Source of the DNA: Sordariomycetes sp. S80-01Y
Taxonomy: Eukaryota; Ascomycota; Sordariomycetes
Direction of reading: 5' to 3'
Assembly: GCA_037042185.1 (NCBI GenBank)
Contig: JAXQJY010000032.1
Coordinates: 558,001 to 622,000 of the forward strand
DNA: 64,000 nt
A program made the translations under genes and the position numbers. The notes beneath the pieces are model-generated. The model saw only the letters and a program-made list of their open reading frames with translations. It ran no database searches and was not told the origin of the DNA. Below are positions 23,579 to 34,017 of the stretch, one piece after another; within the stretch, counting starts at the first letter, position 1; every line of letters begins with the position of its first letter.

Positions 23579-24490
23579 ATGAGCTCAGGGAAGAAGCGCA
23601 AGCTTGGGTCCCCTCGGGTGCGGGCCGACGATAGTCGCCCAAGTGACGCGGCAGAAGGCGATTTCCTTCGAAGTCTTCTCCGGAGGAGAGCCAATTCGGA
23701 TGGAGAAAGCTTGACAGACTTGATCTGTGGCGCTAGAGCTCGTGTCATTGCTTCTCGCGACGATCTAGACAGAGTAGAGCGTGAGCTGTGCGACGCGATC
23801 CTCGAGTCCGCTCTCGAGGCTCTGTTGCCGCAAGCTCGGATCACGACGGACATGCGCGACCGCTTCTTCGGTCAGATTTTCGATAAATGGGGCTCCCAGA
23901 ATAGTGTCGAGAGTATTCCGGAGATGAACCAGTTCCCCATTCAGCATTTAGATGGTAGCGAATGGTCTGACAAAGAGTCCACCATCAGACTCGGAAACCC
24001 CGCACGAGGAAAGTACAAAGATTTTCCATCCTTGAGAGCGGGTTGAGTACTAACAAGTGCTTAAGAATCACTCGGATATTCGCGTCGTCTATCGTACTGC
24101 GTGACTTTACGCTGCACGCCCCTTTCTCTTGACGGGCGTTTGAGGCACATGACCAATCTTGGATCGCTCGGCAGAACACCAGTCAGTGAAGCGGACACTA
24201 TCAATGCCAGCGTTATGCCCCCTGCAGAAAGATCTCTAGCTCACAGAAGGGTCCTGACGAGCTTACTTGGGCGGATTTCCCAAGACTTCGCGGCCAGGTA
24301 CGGATCCTTTGCCGTGAGCCAAGCACGAAGGGCATTGTATCAGCGGTCTCAGGGGATGAACGTCTTCTTGATCGATCCTATGCGCCCTTTCCCTTCGATG
24401 GAAAAGCTTCTAAGCGCCCTACCCCAGCTTGAAGAAGTATCCTCTGTCCTGAACTCTGTCACCTTCCTTGAGGGCCCGATCATCGAATAG
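23579..24490 (+). CDS. Unrecognised protein; one or two exons, structure uncertain
   Basis: The frame from ATG 23579 (CATCATGAGC) encodes a charged, helix-rich protein (KKRKLGSPRVRADD, GDFLRSLLRRRANSDGESLT, DRVERELCDAILESALEALL) and stops at 24046 (155 aa). A perfect TACTAAC branch site at 24048-24054, 11 nt before a TTAAG acceptor at 24065, signals an intron, and a second coding-like frame continues to 24490 (SLAHRRVLTSLLGRISQDFA, MEKLLSALPQLEEVSSVL). The only donor of plausible intron length that keeps frame is GTAGCG at 23955, giving 23579-23954 plus 24066-24490 and 266 aa. That donor is weak, so both models remain open. No domain recognised. Confidence 0.4.
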
Positions 24491-25138
24491 CGCGTCGCAC
24501 ACGCACATCTGAAGCCAACGATGAAGGGTCGTGTAAATCAGAACTGGGACAGTACAGTCAATGGAGGATCGAATTGAAGCAGAGAGGAGGAAAACAAGGA
24601 ATGAGGACATGAAGGCGGTGCATGGAGACACTAGCGGAATGCGCTGGTCTTTGCGCTTCCACCACTCTTACTCAAGAATCGAACTCGAGATGCGCTTGAC
24701 TCTTTACTGATGTCTCGACTAATGGCATCGATTTCAAACAGACTGCGTGACAGACCTCTTTACATTTTCAAGTCAATTGGTGAGCATACAACATCAGAAG
24801 GAGAGAAGCATATTTGGGGAACGATGTTCATTCATCCCTCAGCCTAACGTCACGAACCAGAACCAGTCCAGCCACACAAACAGTGCCAAGCATCCAGACC
24901 CCCTTCCGAGCCCAGACCTCGGCTATGTCCAAAAAGAACGAGGTCGAATTATGACCCTCGCCGTAGTAAAATCATATAAGTGAGTCGCAGGTCCTTCCAG
25001 CCTGCTAAAGAAGAATAGAAAGAGTTGTTGTGTTTTCGTATGAACGTCCAGCTCGCGCGTTGATGTCTTGATCTCGAGTATGTAAACTAACTGTAACAGC
25101 CTAGCTTATCCAAGGCGTGGCTCTCGATTTGAAAGCAC
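24491..25138. other. Intergenic, convergent side of the pheromone gene
   Basis: About 650 bp. No supported gene; it probably includes the 3' UTR of the pheromone precursor. Confidence 0.5.
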
Positions 25139-25194
25139 CTGTGAAGCCATAGTTAGCGCACCTTCAAAGCCTTAATATCAAATAGGAGACTTAC
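25139..25194 (-). other. Putative intron in the pheromone 3' UTR, starting at the base after the stop
   Basis: The minus strand reads CAATAA (last codon plus stop) directly followed by GTAAGTCTCC, then a GCTAAC branch site and a TTCACAG acceptor, 56 bp in all. All three splice signals are near-consensus, so a spliced 3' UTR is likely. An exon junction touching the stop codon would not be expected to trigger nonsense-mediated decay. Confidence 0.7.
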
Positions 25195-26496
25195 TTATTG
25201 GAGAGTGGAGAGCACGTCACGGGCAGCAAGACGCATGGCGTCAAGATCCCGCTTGGCCTTCCAGCAAGACTGTCCAGGGCGCTCACACCAAGCCTCAGCC
25301 TCAGCATCGCGCTTCCAGCACGACTGTCCGGGTCGCTCGCACCAGGCATCGGCCTCGCGCTTGGCAAACTCAGGGTCGAAGGAGCGCTCATCGAGGTCGC
25401 GAGCCTCCACGGGGCCGGTGGCACCGAGGACGGCCTCAGCAGCGCGCTTGGCCTTCCAGCAAGACTGTCCAGGTCGTTCGCACCAGCGCTTGTCCTCTGA
25501 GATGGCTTCGGCGTCAGCCTCGGCGTCGCGCTTCCAGCATGACTGGCCGGGACGCTCACACCAGGGGGCGGGGAGGGCGTCGCGCTTGGCGGCGGAGTCG
25601 GTGTCGCGGGCGAAGTGGGCCTCGAGGTTGAGGTCATTGTAGAAGGCGTCGGGGGAGTTCTTGGTCAGGGCGACGATGTGGGCGAGGTCGTTGACCACGC
25701 GCTTGGCCTTGAAGGAGGAGCCGCCAGGGAGGTGGGAGAGCTCGGCCTCGGGGGAGCGAGCTTCGAGGACTTGGGTCTCGGAGAAGGACCCGGCAAAAGC
25801 CTCAGCGGCACGCTTGACCTTCCAGCAAGACTGTCCGGGACGTTCGCACCAGGCTTCAGCCTCGGCCTCACGCTTGGCCTTGAAGCAGGGTTGTCCAGGA
25901 CGCTCACACCACTCGGCCTCCTGGGGGTTGGCCTCAGCCTCGGCTTCGGCGTCACGCTTGGCCTTCCAGCATGATTGTCCAGGACGCTCACACCAGGCAT
26001 CAGCCTCTGCGTCGGCGAGAGCGTCGGCAGCACGCTTGACCTTCCAGCAGGACTGGCCGGGGCGCTCACACCAAGCGTCAGCATCAGCGGAGCGCTTAGC
26101 CTTCCAGCACGACTGTCCAGGACGCTCGCACCAGGCTTCAGCCTCGGGGGCAGCATCACGCTTGGCCTTCCAGCAGGATTGGCCGGGGCGTTCGCACCAG
26201 GCCATGGCCTCAGCCTCAGCATCGGCAAAGGCCTCGGCGGCACGCTTGACCTTCCAGCACGACTGGCCGGGACGCTCGCACCAAGCTTCGGCTTCGGCGA
26301 CGCGCTTGGTCTTCCAGCAGGACTGACCAGGACGCTCGCACCAGGCATCTCGCTTCTCCTCGCTCTTTTCGTTCTCGCCGTGGTAGCAGGGGAGGTTGAA
26401 CTGCTTGCAGATGTGCTGCGGCGGGACGGGTTGGGGGTTGGGTGCCGCGATGGCGAGTGTGGCCATGAAGGCCACGGTGGTAAGGGTAAACTTCAT
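25195..26496 (-). CDS. Alpha-factor-like peptide pheromone precursor, multi-copy
   Basis: 433-aa secretory precursor with signal peptide MKFTLTTVAFMATLAIAA. It carries eleven exact copies of WCERPGQSCW and one variant (WCERPGQPCF), separated by Kex2 sites (KR) and by Glu-Ala/Asp-Ala-rich spacers of the kind trimmed by Ste13-type dipeptidyl aminopeptidases. The WC-x6-CW form matches Sordariomycete alpha-type pheromones, which signal to the Ste2-type receptor of the opposite mating type. A decayed unit (LSHLPGGSSF, both Cys lost) sits where a copy would be expected, and an N-terminal peptide HICKQFNLPCYHG before the first KR has the same Cys-x6-Cys spacing. Ten copies end in K-x-KR and two in KR directly. 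The copy number is high for this family, and the repeats make the gene prone to length change. Confidence 0.95.
   Translation of the reverse strand: MKFTLTTVAFMATLAIAAPNPQPVPPQHICKQFNLPCYHGENEKSEEKRDAWCERPGQSCWKTKRVAEAEAWCERPGQSCWKVKRAAEAFADAEAEAMAWCERPGQSCWKAKRDAAPEAEAWCERPGQSCWKAKRSADADAWCERPGQSCWKVKRAADALADAEADAWCERPGQSCWKAKRDAEAEAEANPQEAEWCERPGQPCFKAKREAEAEAWCERPGQSCWKVKRAAEAFAGSFSETQVLEARSPEAELSHLPGGSSFKAKRVVNDLAHIVALTKNSPDAFYNDLNLEAHFARDTDSAAKRDALPAPWCERPGQSCWKRDAEADAEAISEDKRWCERPGQSCWKAKRAAEAVLGATGPVEARDLDERSFDPEFAKREADAWCERPGQSCWKRDAEAEAWCERPGQSCWKAKRDLDAMRLAARDVLSTLQ
25200..26360 (-). repeat. Coding minisatellite encoding WCERPGQSCW units
   Basis: Twelve DNA units with a near-constant core (plus-strand AGACTGTCCAGG-type cores) and spacers of variable length. 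Pairwise similarity of the cores suggests repeat turnover by unequal exchange. The variant unit lies near 25873-25917 and the decayed one near 25701-25748. Confidence 0.9.
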
Positions 26497-26628
26497 AATG
26501 AAGAGTATTTGTCGATCGTACTCGTTGGGTACTTGTCGGTTGCGGTTTGGGGTATTGTCAAAGTTGAAACCTTTGGTGGGTTGGAACGAGTCTGGGAGAA
26601 GAGGTTCATTCGGTGAGAAGTTTGTCAG

Positions 26629-26640
26629 TTATATATATAG
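26629..26640 (-). promoter_or_regulatory. TATA-like element of the pheromone gene
   Basis: An alternating TATATATATA run about 135-140 bp upstream of the ATG at 26496. Confidence 0.45.
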
Positions 26641-28553
26641 AGAAACCTCGCAAGGAAGGAGAACATCTAGGGTGTTCTCCGCATGGTTTGGCCTGTGGTG
26701 GCGTCTTGCCCTTGCTGAATATCGCTTGTCGTTATTGAGGGGCGGCTCAATAGAGTGACCTCCATCAGATGGACACTCGACCCCCATCCCACCAAAGGGC
26801 GCCCTTTTCATCTGAAAGTTCCCCGAACGAGTATCTTCAGGTCATCGATGCCAAGACAGACTGTTTTGTCCAGGCTCAAGTTTCAATGAGAAGTGTGGTG
26901 GATGCCAGACTCTTCGACACTCTGGCGTCGAATAGCCTCTAAGCAAGGGTCAGTCTTCTGCCTCTGGTCCTTTGAACAGGAACTGTCATGTGAGCTATTC
27001 AAAGAGTCTGCAAAGGTAAAGGCTTTGTCTTGAGTGCCCGGGAGGCTGGTATCTCGAGCTCTGAGTTCGAAGTTGGGATCTTTTGGCCGCATGTTGCCGT
27101 ACTTGTCACGCAGAACCCAACGCGGAACTCAGGCAAGAAAAAGACATTACCACTGAATTTGAGCCAGTCCATACCTTAGAACGATATGTGAGCCAAGAAA
27201 ACATGTAAAAGCAACTGCGTGCCGGATGATGGGTTGCGGGTGACAGGGCCGCAGCCTTATTGAGCGCTTATTGAGGACTGCTTTTGGATCGTCAAAGCGC
27301 CTTTGCAGCAAGATGTGGGAACAAATCGAAGCAAAGACCAAGCACAAAGCAATGCAGATCTAGAGAATTCTCCCAGGCCTGAAACGAGCTTGGTTAGATT
27401 GAGCCGCCTAGCTCAGAGTGTTGATTAAATGGAAGTTCACCACCGCGGCACGACCACGTTCGATCGTCTGGTCTGTCTACTCCCCATAAGATGAGTTATC
27501 GTCTAAGTGCTACCAACTAAAAGGCGTCCTGCATAAAGGTTCATCATGCTGCAATTGAAATTCGTGATCCGACAAGGAGGGATGGCACCCCTTGGGCTCC
27601 AACTGGTCGAGCCATTACGGTGACGAAGCTTTGACGGGATCCCACCAACTATACATCAGCGTGCACAGTTGTGGCTACAAATTTACGCCCATTTTAGTGG
27701 TGGGAATTGTCTTGAAGCGTCCTCCCCTGGAATCGCTCCGTCGTGGAAGGTAACGCACTAAGTGACAGCTGCGATCTCGTCACGAGGCAAGATGTAGCTC
27801 CGGGTTTTTTTTCACCGGTCTATTCTCCAAAAACCTCCTTTTATAGCTAGTCCATGGTCTAGGCCTTGTTCATCCCATGCTACTGGGTCATTGACACCTG
27901 GTGGTGGATGGACATCCCCGCTCCGATGAATGGAGAGTTCGTTGCGCGCTCGCGGCGCCGTAGCACTAGCTGTGATTAAGGTTGAGCCTCAGATATGGCC
28001 ACCACATTCGCTAGATGTGGCTCGAGCTTCCTTCTGCTTGGATACTTCGGATTGAAAGCTAGGGGATATTCTTGTGCGGTGCTCAACGGACATGCTTTCG
28101 GAGATGCTCCTAAAGAACATATCGCCCAAGATCACTGGTGATCCCCATCCGGTGCTTTGCCGTGAAGCCAGAGGAAAACGCTGTTCAAGGTGACCACTTG
28201 TGGGCTCTTGGACTTCTTGACCGAGCTGGGCTCAAGCTTGGGTAGAAGTGGGCAGCTTCCTTGGTTCCGACTGGCGCACAAGTCCGGACCGTGGAAGTGA
28301 TGTGCTAGCTGGTTCGCGCCGCCACAGGGACGCTATCCCTTTTATGCACACGAGTTTTGCTTCATGTGAGCTGAGTCACGTTGATGAAGACCTTCGAAGT
28401 CTTAAATTTGCTTTCTGCTCGAAACAGCATCTAGCGGCCTGCTCAACCTGTCAACGCCGCCTTGAATGTGTGAAACGTCGCCACTTCTAAGAAACCATGT
28501 CTTGCAAACAAGCAGATTCAGATCCGTTCCGCCGGGCGCCTGCTTTTATGTTA
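26641..28553. other. Gene-poor region
   Basis: Almost 2 kb of lower-GC DNA. Only short frames with no recognisable product. Confidence 0.5.
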
Positions 28554-29796
28554 TCAAAGGCTATGTGTCGTCAATCGCAATTCAGAAGATGATTTGGACA
28601 GAGCGCTGCTGCCCTTTCTCGAACCAGACGTCGCCACCGCCACACCTGCGTTAAAGCGATTCATCTTGGACTCCCCGAAGTCGATCTCGCTTTCACTTCT
28701 CGTCTTGGTTCTAACCACAATTTCCGTCGTCAAGACCACATCAGGCTCCCCAGAACTGTAGCTTTGGTCTTGTGTCTCCAGGTCGTCCGGGATCTGGTTG
28801 CCGCCGCGAGCATAGGCTTCGTACAAAATACCTGGCACATTGCGCCTGATAGTAGCCATACGTCCTTGAAAGTCGTTCATCTCCCATCTGTGCTGTATTG
28901 TCTCAAGAGACCTGCGCCGAGCGTTGGTCTGGTCAGAATTGGAAACAGGGTCGGAGCTGTCGCGGTGCCCTGTCGTCATTTCTTTCAAGCGGTTCAGAAT
29001 GGTGAACTCCATCTTTAACTTGACGCTGTACACCAATCCTTTCCAAGCCGTTTGGTAACCATATAGGTCGGCATACTCCAGACCGAGGATTGTGATGTCG
29101 AGAATGATGAGCACGACGTTGACTACGATCAGGTGAACCATCAGACGCCTGGATCTTCGGCCGTCGTACCGTGCGGCGGACTGCAGCTGCGCTAGCTTTA
29201 TCGTCTCTCCAATATAGAATGACGAAAGAATGAGCTCTTGTATAAAGAACCCCGAGACCTGAACCTTTTCGTAAATGGCGTATGGCCGTATGAAACGCTC
29301 GGGGTTCGCTGAATTCGCGCCGTAGTTTAGGACAGTCGTCGGTACGTGGAAGATGATGGCGTTGACGATAATCATCCATAGCAAAATCCGAAGCTTGACA
29401 TCATCTCTCAGGACGAGGTGTATTCTTGACCAGAGCACCATTGACTGCCCAGTCACCATTGCCGTCCAACCTATTGTTATCAAGGTTGTGTACGCATACG
29501 TCCAGCTCTTCGGCGCCTTAGTTCGCAACAAGAACCCCGCAGCGTATATCAGAACACCGTACCTGCGCCAAGGTTAGTATTTTCTATTTGGATCAGAAAC
29601 AGAGAAAGTACGTCGAGACAATGAACGACCAGAAATATAGCCCGGAGTGCCGCTTGAAGAACGCCCAGACTATGAAGGTCAGCTCGATGGCGTTGTAAAT
29701 GGAAATGCTTAGAAAAACGACGATCGTGTAGCCTTTCGGACCGTCAATGGCGTCGACCAAAGTGTTATCGTGGCCGATCATGTTGGTGACAGACAA
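28554..29796 (-). CDS. Multipass integral membrane protein, fungal DUF7703-like
   Basis: Two exons, 29796-29612 and 29562-28554, with a 49-bp intron (GTACTT donor, perfect TACTAAC branch, GCGCAG acceptor), giving 397 aa. The first 280 residues contain about seven hydrophobic segments (IVVFLSISIYNAIELTFIVW, LYFWSFIVSTYGVLIYAAGF, TTLITIGWTAMVTGQSMVLW, LLWMIIVNAIIFHVPTTVLN, VSGFFIQELILSSFYIGETI, LMVHLIVVNVVLIILDITIL) and end in the charged segment KLKMEFTILNRLKEMT. A polar, probably cytosolic tail of about 120 residues follows. The layout and the SRIHLVLRD motif after the fourth helix resemble the fungus-specific seven-helix proteins grouped as DUF7703. Function unknown; I see no evidence for a named receptor. 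Confidence 0.82.
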
Positions 29797-31291
29797 TGGA
29801 AGCTGATGCGCAAAACGGCATGGCGAAGGAAGATGAACGTTATGAAGCGTTCCTGGGCGAAGCAGCTTTTTACCTGGTTATGACGAGCCCGTCTGGAGCT
29901 ACTCGTTCACCACATCACGATCGTCCCCGGGAGTCATCCCTGCTAGGATACAGTCGCCCGGTGCGGGACATACGTTCCACGGGAAGTGGTGCAAGTCATC
30001 GGCTACCATGCGCTCACCAAGATCGCCGTCCCGGCTGTTGGAAGTCGACTCAGGCCAAGGCGGCCATTCCCATCAGGGTCCAACGGCTCAAAGCGCATGC
30101 GTAGGCTGCAGCTGCTCATGACACGGGAGGCAGCCATCGCATTAGACTGGGGAGAGTCCATTGGGTGGATGGGATGCATGACTCGCGTGGTGGTTGCGTA
30201 CAGTCCGACGCTGGACGAACTTTGTCGACAAATGGCTGTTCTGACCATTGGAAGGTTGGACACCGGGCTATAGATAATCAGGCCCGAAAAAGCCTGAGGT
30301 GGATAATTGGAGATGGTCCTGGAGAAAGGTCGGGTATGATACCGATGGGCCATCCGGATTGTCGGGCTCAACCTGTAGCCGGAAGCACGGCACACCTACG
30401 CCAGTAGCTCGAGCTTAACCTCTCAGTCTTCCGTTAAGCAACCTGTCAAGAAGTTGGCTAGCCCAGAAAAGGATGCCGCGCACGTCTCGAGACATCTTTC
30501 ATACGCTCCGGACTTCATCCACCAAAAGTCAATTAGGGCTACACAAGCTCCTTGTGCCTGACTGCCTGAAAGGCTCATCATATGTGAGATGCTGGTTTCG
30601 TCCTGCAGGGAATAAACAAGAACGCACTGATGCCTGCAGAGGTCGCTTCCATGGTGATGGTAAGGACGAAGCAGCGAAAAATCGGTGTTTAGATGCTGCC
30701 GTAACGCGCAACACCTCTGGCGGGAAGACCGGAAGAACTAAGACAAAGTCTCGCGTCGTTCAATTAAGACCTCAAGGAGTTTGCCTTTGAATATCTTGAT
30801 CGAAATTCCTCTGCATTGGACCACGAAAGACCCACAAAGAACGTAATTGGGTGTTGCCAAGACCAAAGGAGCTTTATCAATCATGGGCGGAGGTCACTAC
30901 ATTAAGATTCAGATGTTGAACGCTTTGACGGTTGACCCTTGGGTTAAGCCTCTGCTGGCAGCTTTAGAGTTTATCAGATATGGTTCCTTCATATCTCTAC
31001 CGTTATTGTTGCCTGGTTAGTGTGTCTGCCATGAGGATACATCACGATAACACGAGATCACGACACTTTGACCCCAAACACCAGGCTTACGTATCCAACT
31101 GCAGTATGTATATGATTACAGACTATATACTAGGTGGCTTGAGGAAGAAGCGCTCGTCTCTTGCTTCCACTATAGAATTTGCGGCCGAAATCCAACGTTC
31201 TTGCATCATACGTGCAACATCGTGGTTGATGAATGTGGTGAACCAAAGGCAGTTGCTTGCCCTTGCAAGATCAATCATAAGAGGGGTTCAT
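29797..31291. other. Intergenic region before the NLR locus
   Basis: No supported gene. Short overlapping frames on both strands lack domains, and no transposon termini were noticed. Confidence 0.5.
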
Positions 31292-34017
31292 CTAAGGATC
31301 CACATCTGTCAAAAGAGGCCACAGGTCACAAAAAGCCTCTAAAGTCTCTGGGTGCTCCTCTCCCAGCACTTCTTGTCGGAGACCTAGTACTTCAACGTAG
31401 ATGGCAATAGCTTTCGTGGACTGGCTTTGCATCTGGTATGCCGCCGCAAGATCCGCCATGTTCCTGATCGTTTCCGGATGCTTGTTTCCTAGCACCTCTC
31501 GTCGGAGATTTAGCGCCCGGATAAAAATATTCTCAGCCTCACCGTATCGACCTTGCGCGCAGTATATACTCGCGAGATAATCCATGCTGGTAACAGTATG
31601 TGGGTGATTTTCTCCTAGACACTCTCGTCGAAGGTTCAGCGCTCGAATCGAAATCTCCTCAGCGTCATCTCCTCGACCGTGTCTCTGGTATGCCGCCGCG
31701 AGAACTGTCATGCTTCTGATAGTATCTGGATGCCTCTCTCCTAGCACCTCTCGTCGCAGATTTAGTACTCGAATAGAAATCTCGTTATCCTTATCGTGTT
31801 GATCCTGCTCGAAGTATGTCGTCGCAAGAGATTCCATGCTGTTGATCGTATCTGGGTGCTTCTCTCCTAGTAATTCTCGATTAAAATTTAGCACTTTGAT
31901 AGAAATCTCCTCAGCCTCATCGTATCGACCTTCCGCGTTGTATATAGCCGCGAGACCCGCCGTGCTGTTGATTGTGTCCGGATGCTTCTCTCCTAGCACC
32001 TCTAGTTGTAGATTCAGAACTTTGATAGAAGTTTCTTTAGCCTCATCATATCGACCTTGCGCGTGGTACGTCGTCGCGAGATGCGCCATGCTGTTGATTG
32101 TATCCGGGTGCTTATCTCCTAGCACCTCTAGTCGTAGATTCAAAACTTTGATAGAAGTTTCTTTAGCCTCATCATATCGACCTTGCGCGTGGTACGTCGT
32201 CGCGAGATGCGCCATGCTGCTTATAGTATCCGGGTGCTTTTCTCCTAGACACTCTTGTCGAAGAGCTAACATCTTATTGTAAACCTCTTCTTGTTCATGA
32301 TGTCGACCCTGCTCACGATACGTTATTGCGAGAGGCAACATCATATCGATTGTGTCGGGGTTCTTCTCTCCCAGTACGTCTTGTAGGAACCGTAATGCCG
32401 TCTTAATTAATGGCTCGTTTTCTCTCCACCGCCCTTGGTGGTGTAGAAAGAGGGCCACCCTGCTAAGAAGGCATGACGCTTCAATATGCTTGTCACAACC
32501 CTTGGCCCATTCCGCTACCGCAATAGCATGTGCTAGGTACTGCTCACATCGCCACCACGTCTCCGGCTCTGGCGAAGGGAATAGTTCAAACATGATTCGA
32601 ATCGCCACTCTGGGCAAATATATCGAGCCTTCTACCATAACTTGCTGATCCGGATCGTATCCGTCCACGCCAATCTCGATCGCCTTTTTTGTACGTGATT
32701 GGAATCGCGCAGCCTCCTGTACCAGCTTGTGCATTTCGTAGGTTCGTCGGCTTTTCCCTATTTTGGAAACACTGAGGAAGGAAAACTCTTTAAGTCGCAT
32801 GATCGCTCGTTGGATTTCAAGCTCATCAGCAGCCTCGACTCCAGTGCTCTCGCTGTACTCATCACCGTACTCTTCGCTACACTTGTCACGGTTCTCGCCA
32901 CTATACTTGTCCTCGTCGTCACACTCATTCCCAAGATCCTGCTCGCCAGCTTTGGCAAGTATCTCGAAGGGAATATTTCGGTGGTCCATGTATGCGATAA
33001 CGTGCATCATCCTATACGCCCTTTTGTTCTCTTCCCGGATGCGTTCCATCGAAATTGCCCAAGTCTCGAGTATGCTGTTGGGCGTCAGAGGCCTTCGATG
33101 GCGATCTGGTTCAGCTTCTTTAAGAATCTGCCATCGCTTCTTGCCCTTTTTTAATAGTGCCAGGTACTCTTCGGTAGGCATGGATGTACGTCGCATATAC
33201 GCTCCGGCTTGCGATATCGCGAGTGGAAGCCGTTCCAGCTCGTCTAATAGAGCCGCAGCTCCCGACATGTCTTCACTTATAGCTAGGTTTCCGGCGATAC
33301 CAAGAAGCTCATTTGACTCATGCGATGTCATGGGGCCGACTCCAATGCCACGTCGTGGCCCGACAAGGGTTCCGGCAATTCTCTCATCACGGCTCGTCCA
33401 CAGCACCGTCCCCGAGGGCGCCCGAGGAACTTGTCCCAACAAGTTCGTGGATGTATTGCTCTGACTCTCGTTTCCAATCCCAAAGAGCGTCAGATCATCG
33501 GCGTTGTCCAAGATGAGCACCCACGTCTCTAGCGCCTCGATGCCATTTCGCACCGCATCAAGCATATCTTCCTTCTTGAGCTGAGAGTCTATTCCGAGAT
33601 GCCTCGCAATGATCTGGTAGTCGCTTACGAACGTTGCCTCAGTATCGGCGTGCACCCAAAAAACAGAGCAGCTTCTGTCGCGACATCGTTGGTACGCGTA
33701 GTCGAGTGCAATCTGGGTTTTGCTGCGCATGTTAGCCGGGCACCTGTTATCCTTGGCTTGGAAACGACTCGCCCTGATCCACCGAGGCCGTGCAGCGCCG
33801 CCGAACAGTACTCTATCGCTGTCGGCGGCAAAAGTTGGTTGATGCGGTCAATCAGCTCCAGACGCTGTACGACGTCCTCGTTGCGAGGATAGGGGATGGC
33901 GCGCGGGGCGGCACGGGCCGGTTGGTGCGGTGGATGGTAGTGGATATCGCCTTGGTGGATGGTGGCGTTGTGCCCGAACTGGCTGTTGGAGACGTCGCGG
34001 CGCTGCGGCGACTCCAT
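31292..34017 (-). CDS. NLR-type STAND receptor: amyloid-like motif, NB-ARC, TPR repeats
   Basis: Two exons, 34017-33773 and 33722-31292, giving 891 aa. The intron (33723-33772, 50 bp) starts with GCGAGT and ends GCGCAG after a GGCTAAC branch, so it is a GC-AG intron; splicing rebuilds the P-loop HGLGGSGKTQIALDYAY. Order: residues 10-27 hold the motif SQFGHNATIHQGDIHYH; then PRAIPYPRNEDVVQR; the NB-ARC with Walker B WVLILDNADD, sensor GTVLWTSRDERIAG and LERLPLAISQAGAY; a winged-helix region with an odd acidic insert (ECDDEDKYSGENRDKCSEEY); and about nine 42-residue TPR_10/12-type repeats of the form LGEKHPDTINSMAHLAT. Fungal STAND proteins of this build detect non-self cues and trigger cell-death effectors. 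Divergent partner: the PNP gene, 268 bp away. Confidence 0.93.
31320..32480 (-). repeat. 126-bp tandem repeats encoding TPR units (first NLR)
   Basis: Units recur with 126-bp periodicity. Bases 32021-32093 and 32147-32219 are identical over 73 bp, pointing to a recent unit duplication or gene conversion inside the array. Confidence 0.85.

Noticed and set aside
25198-26616. Long plus-strand frames across the pheromone gene
   Set aside because: They are antisense translations of the repeated units; the minus strand has the signal peptide and processing sites.
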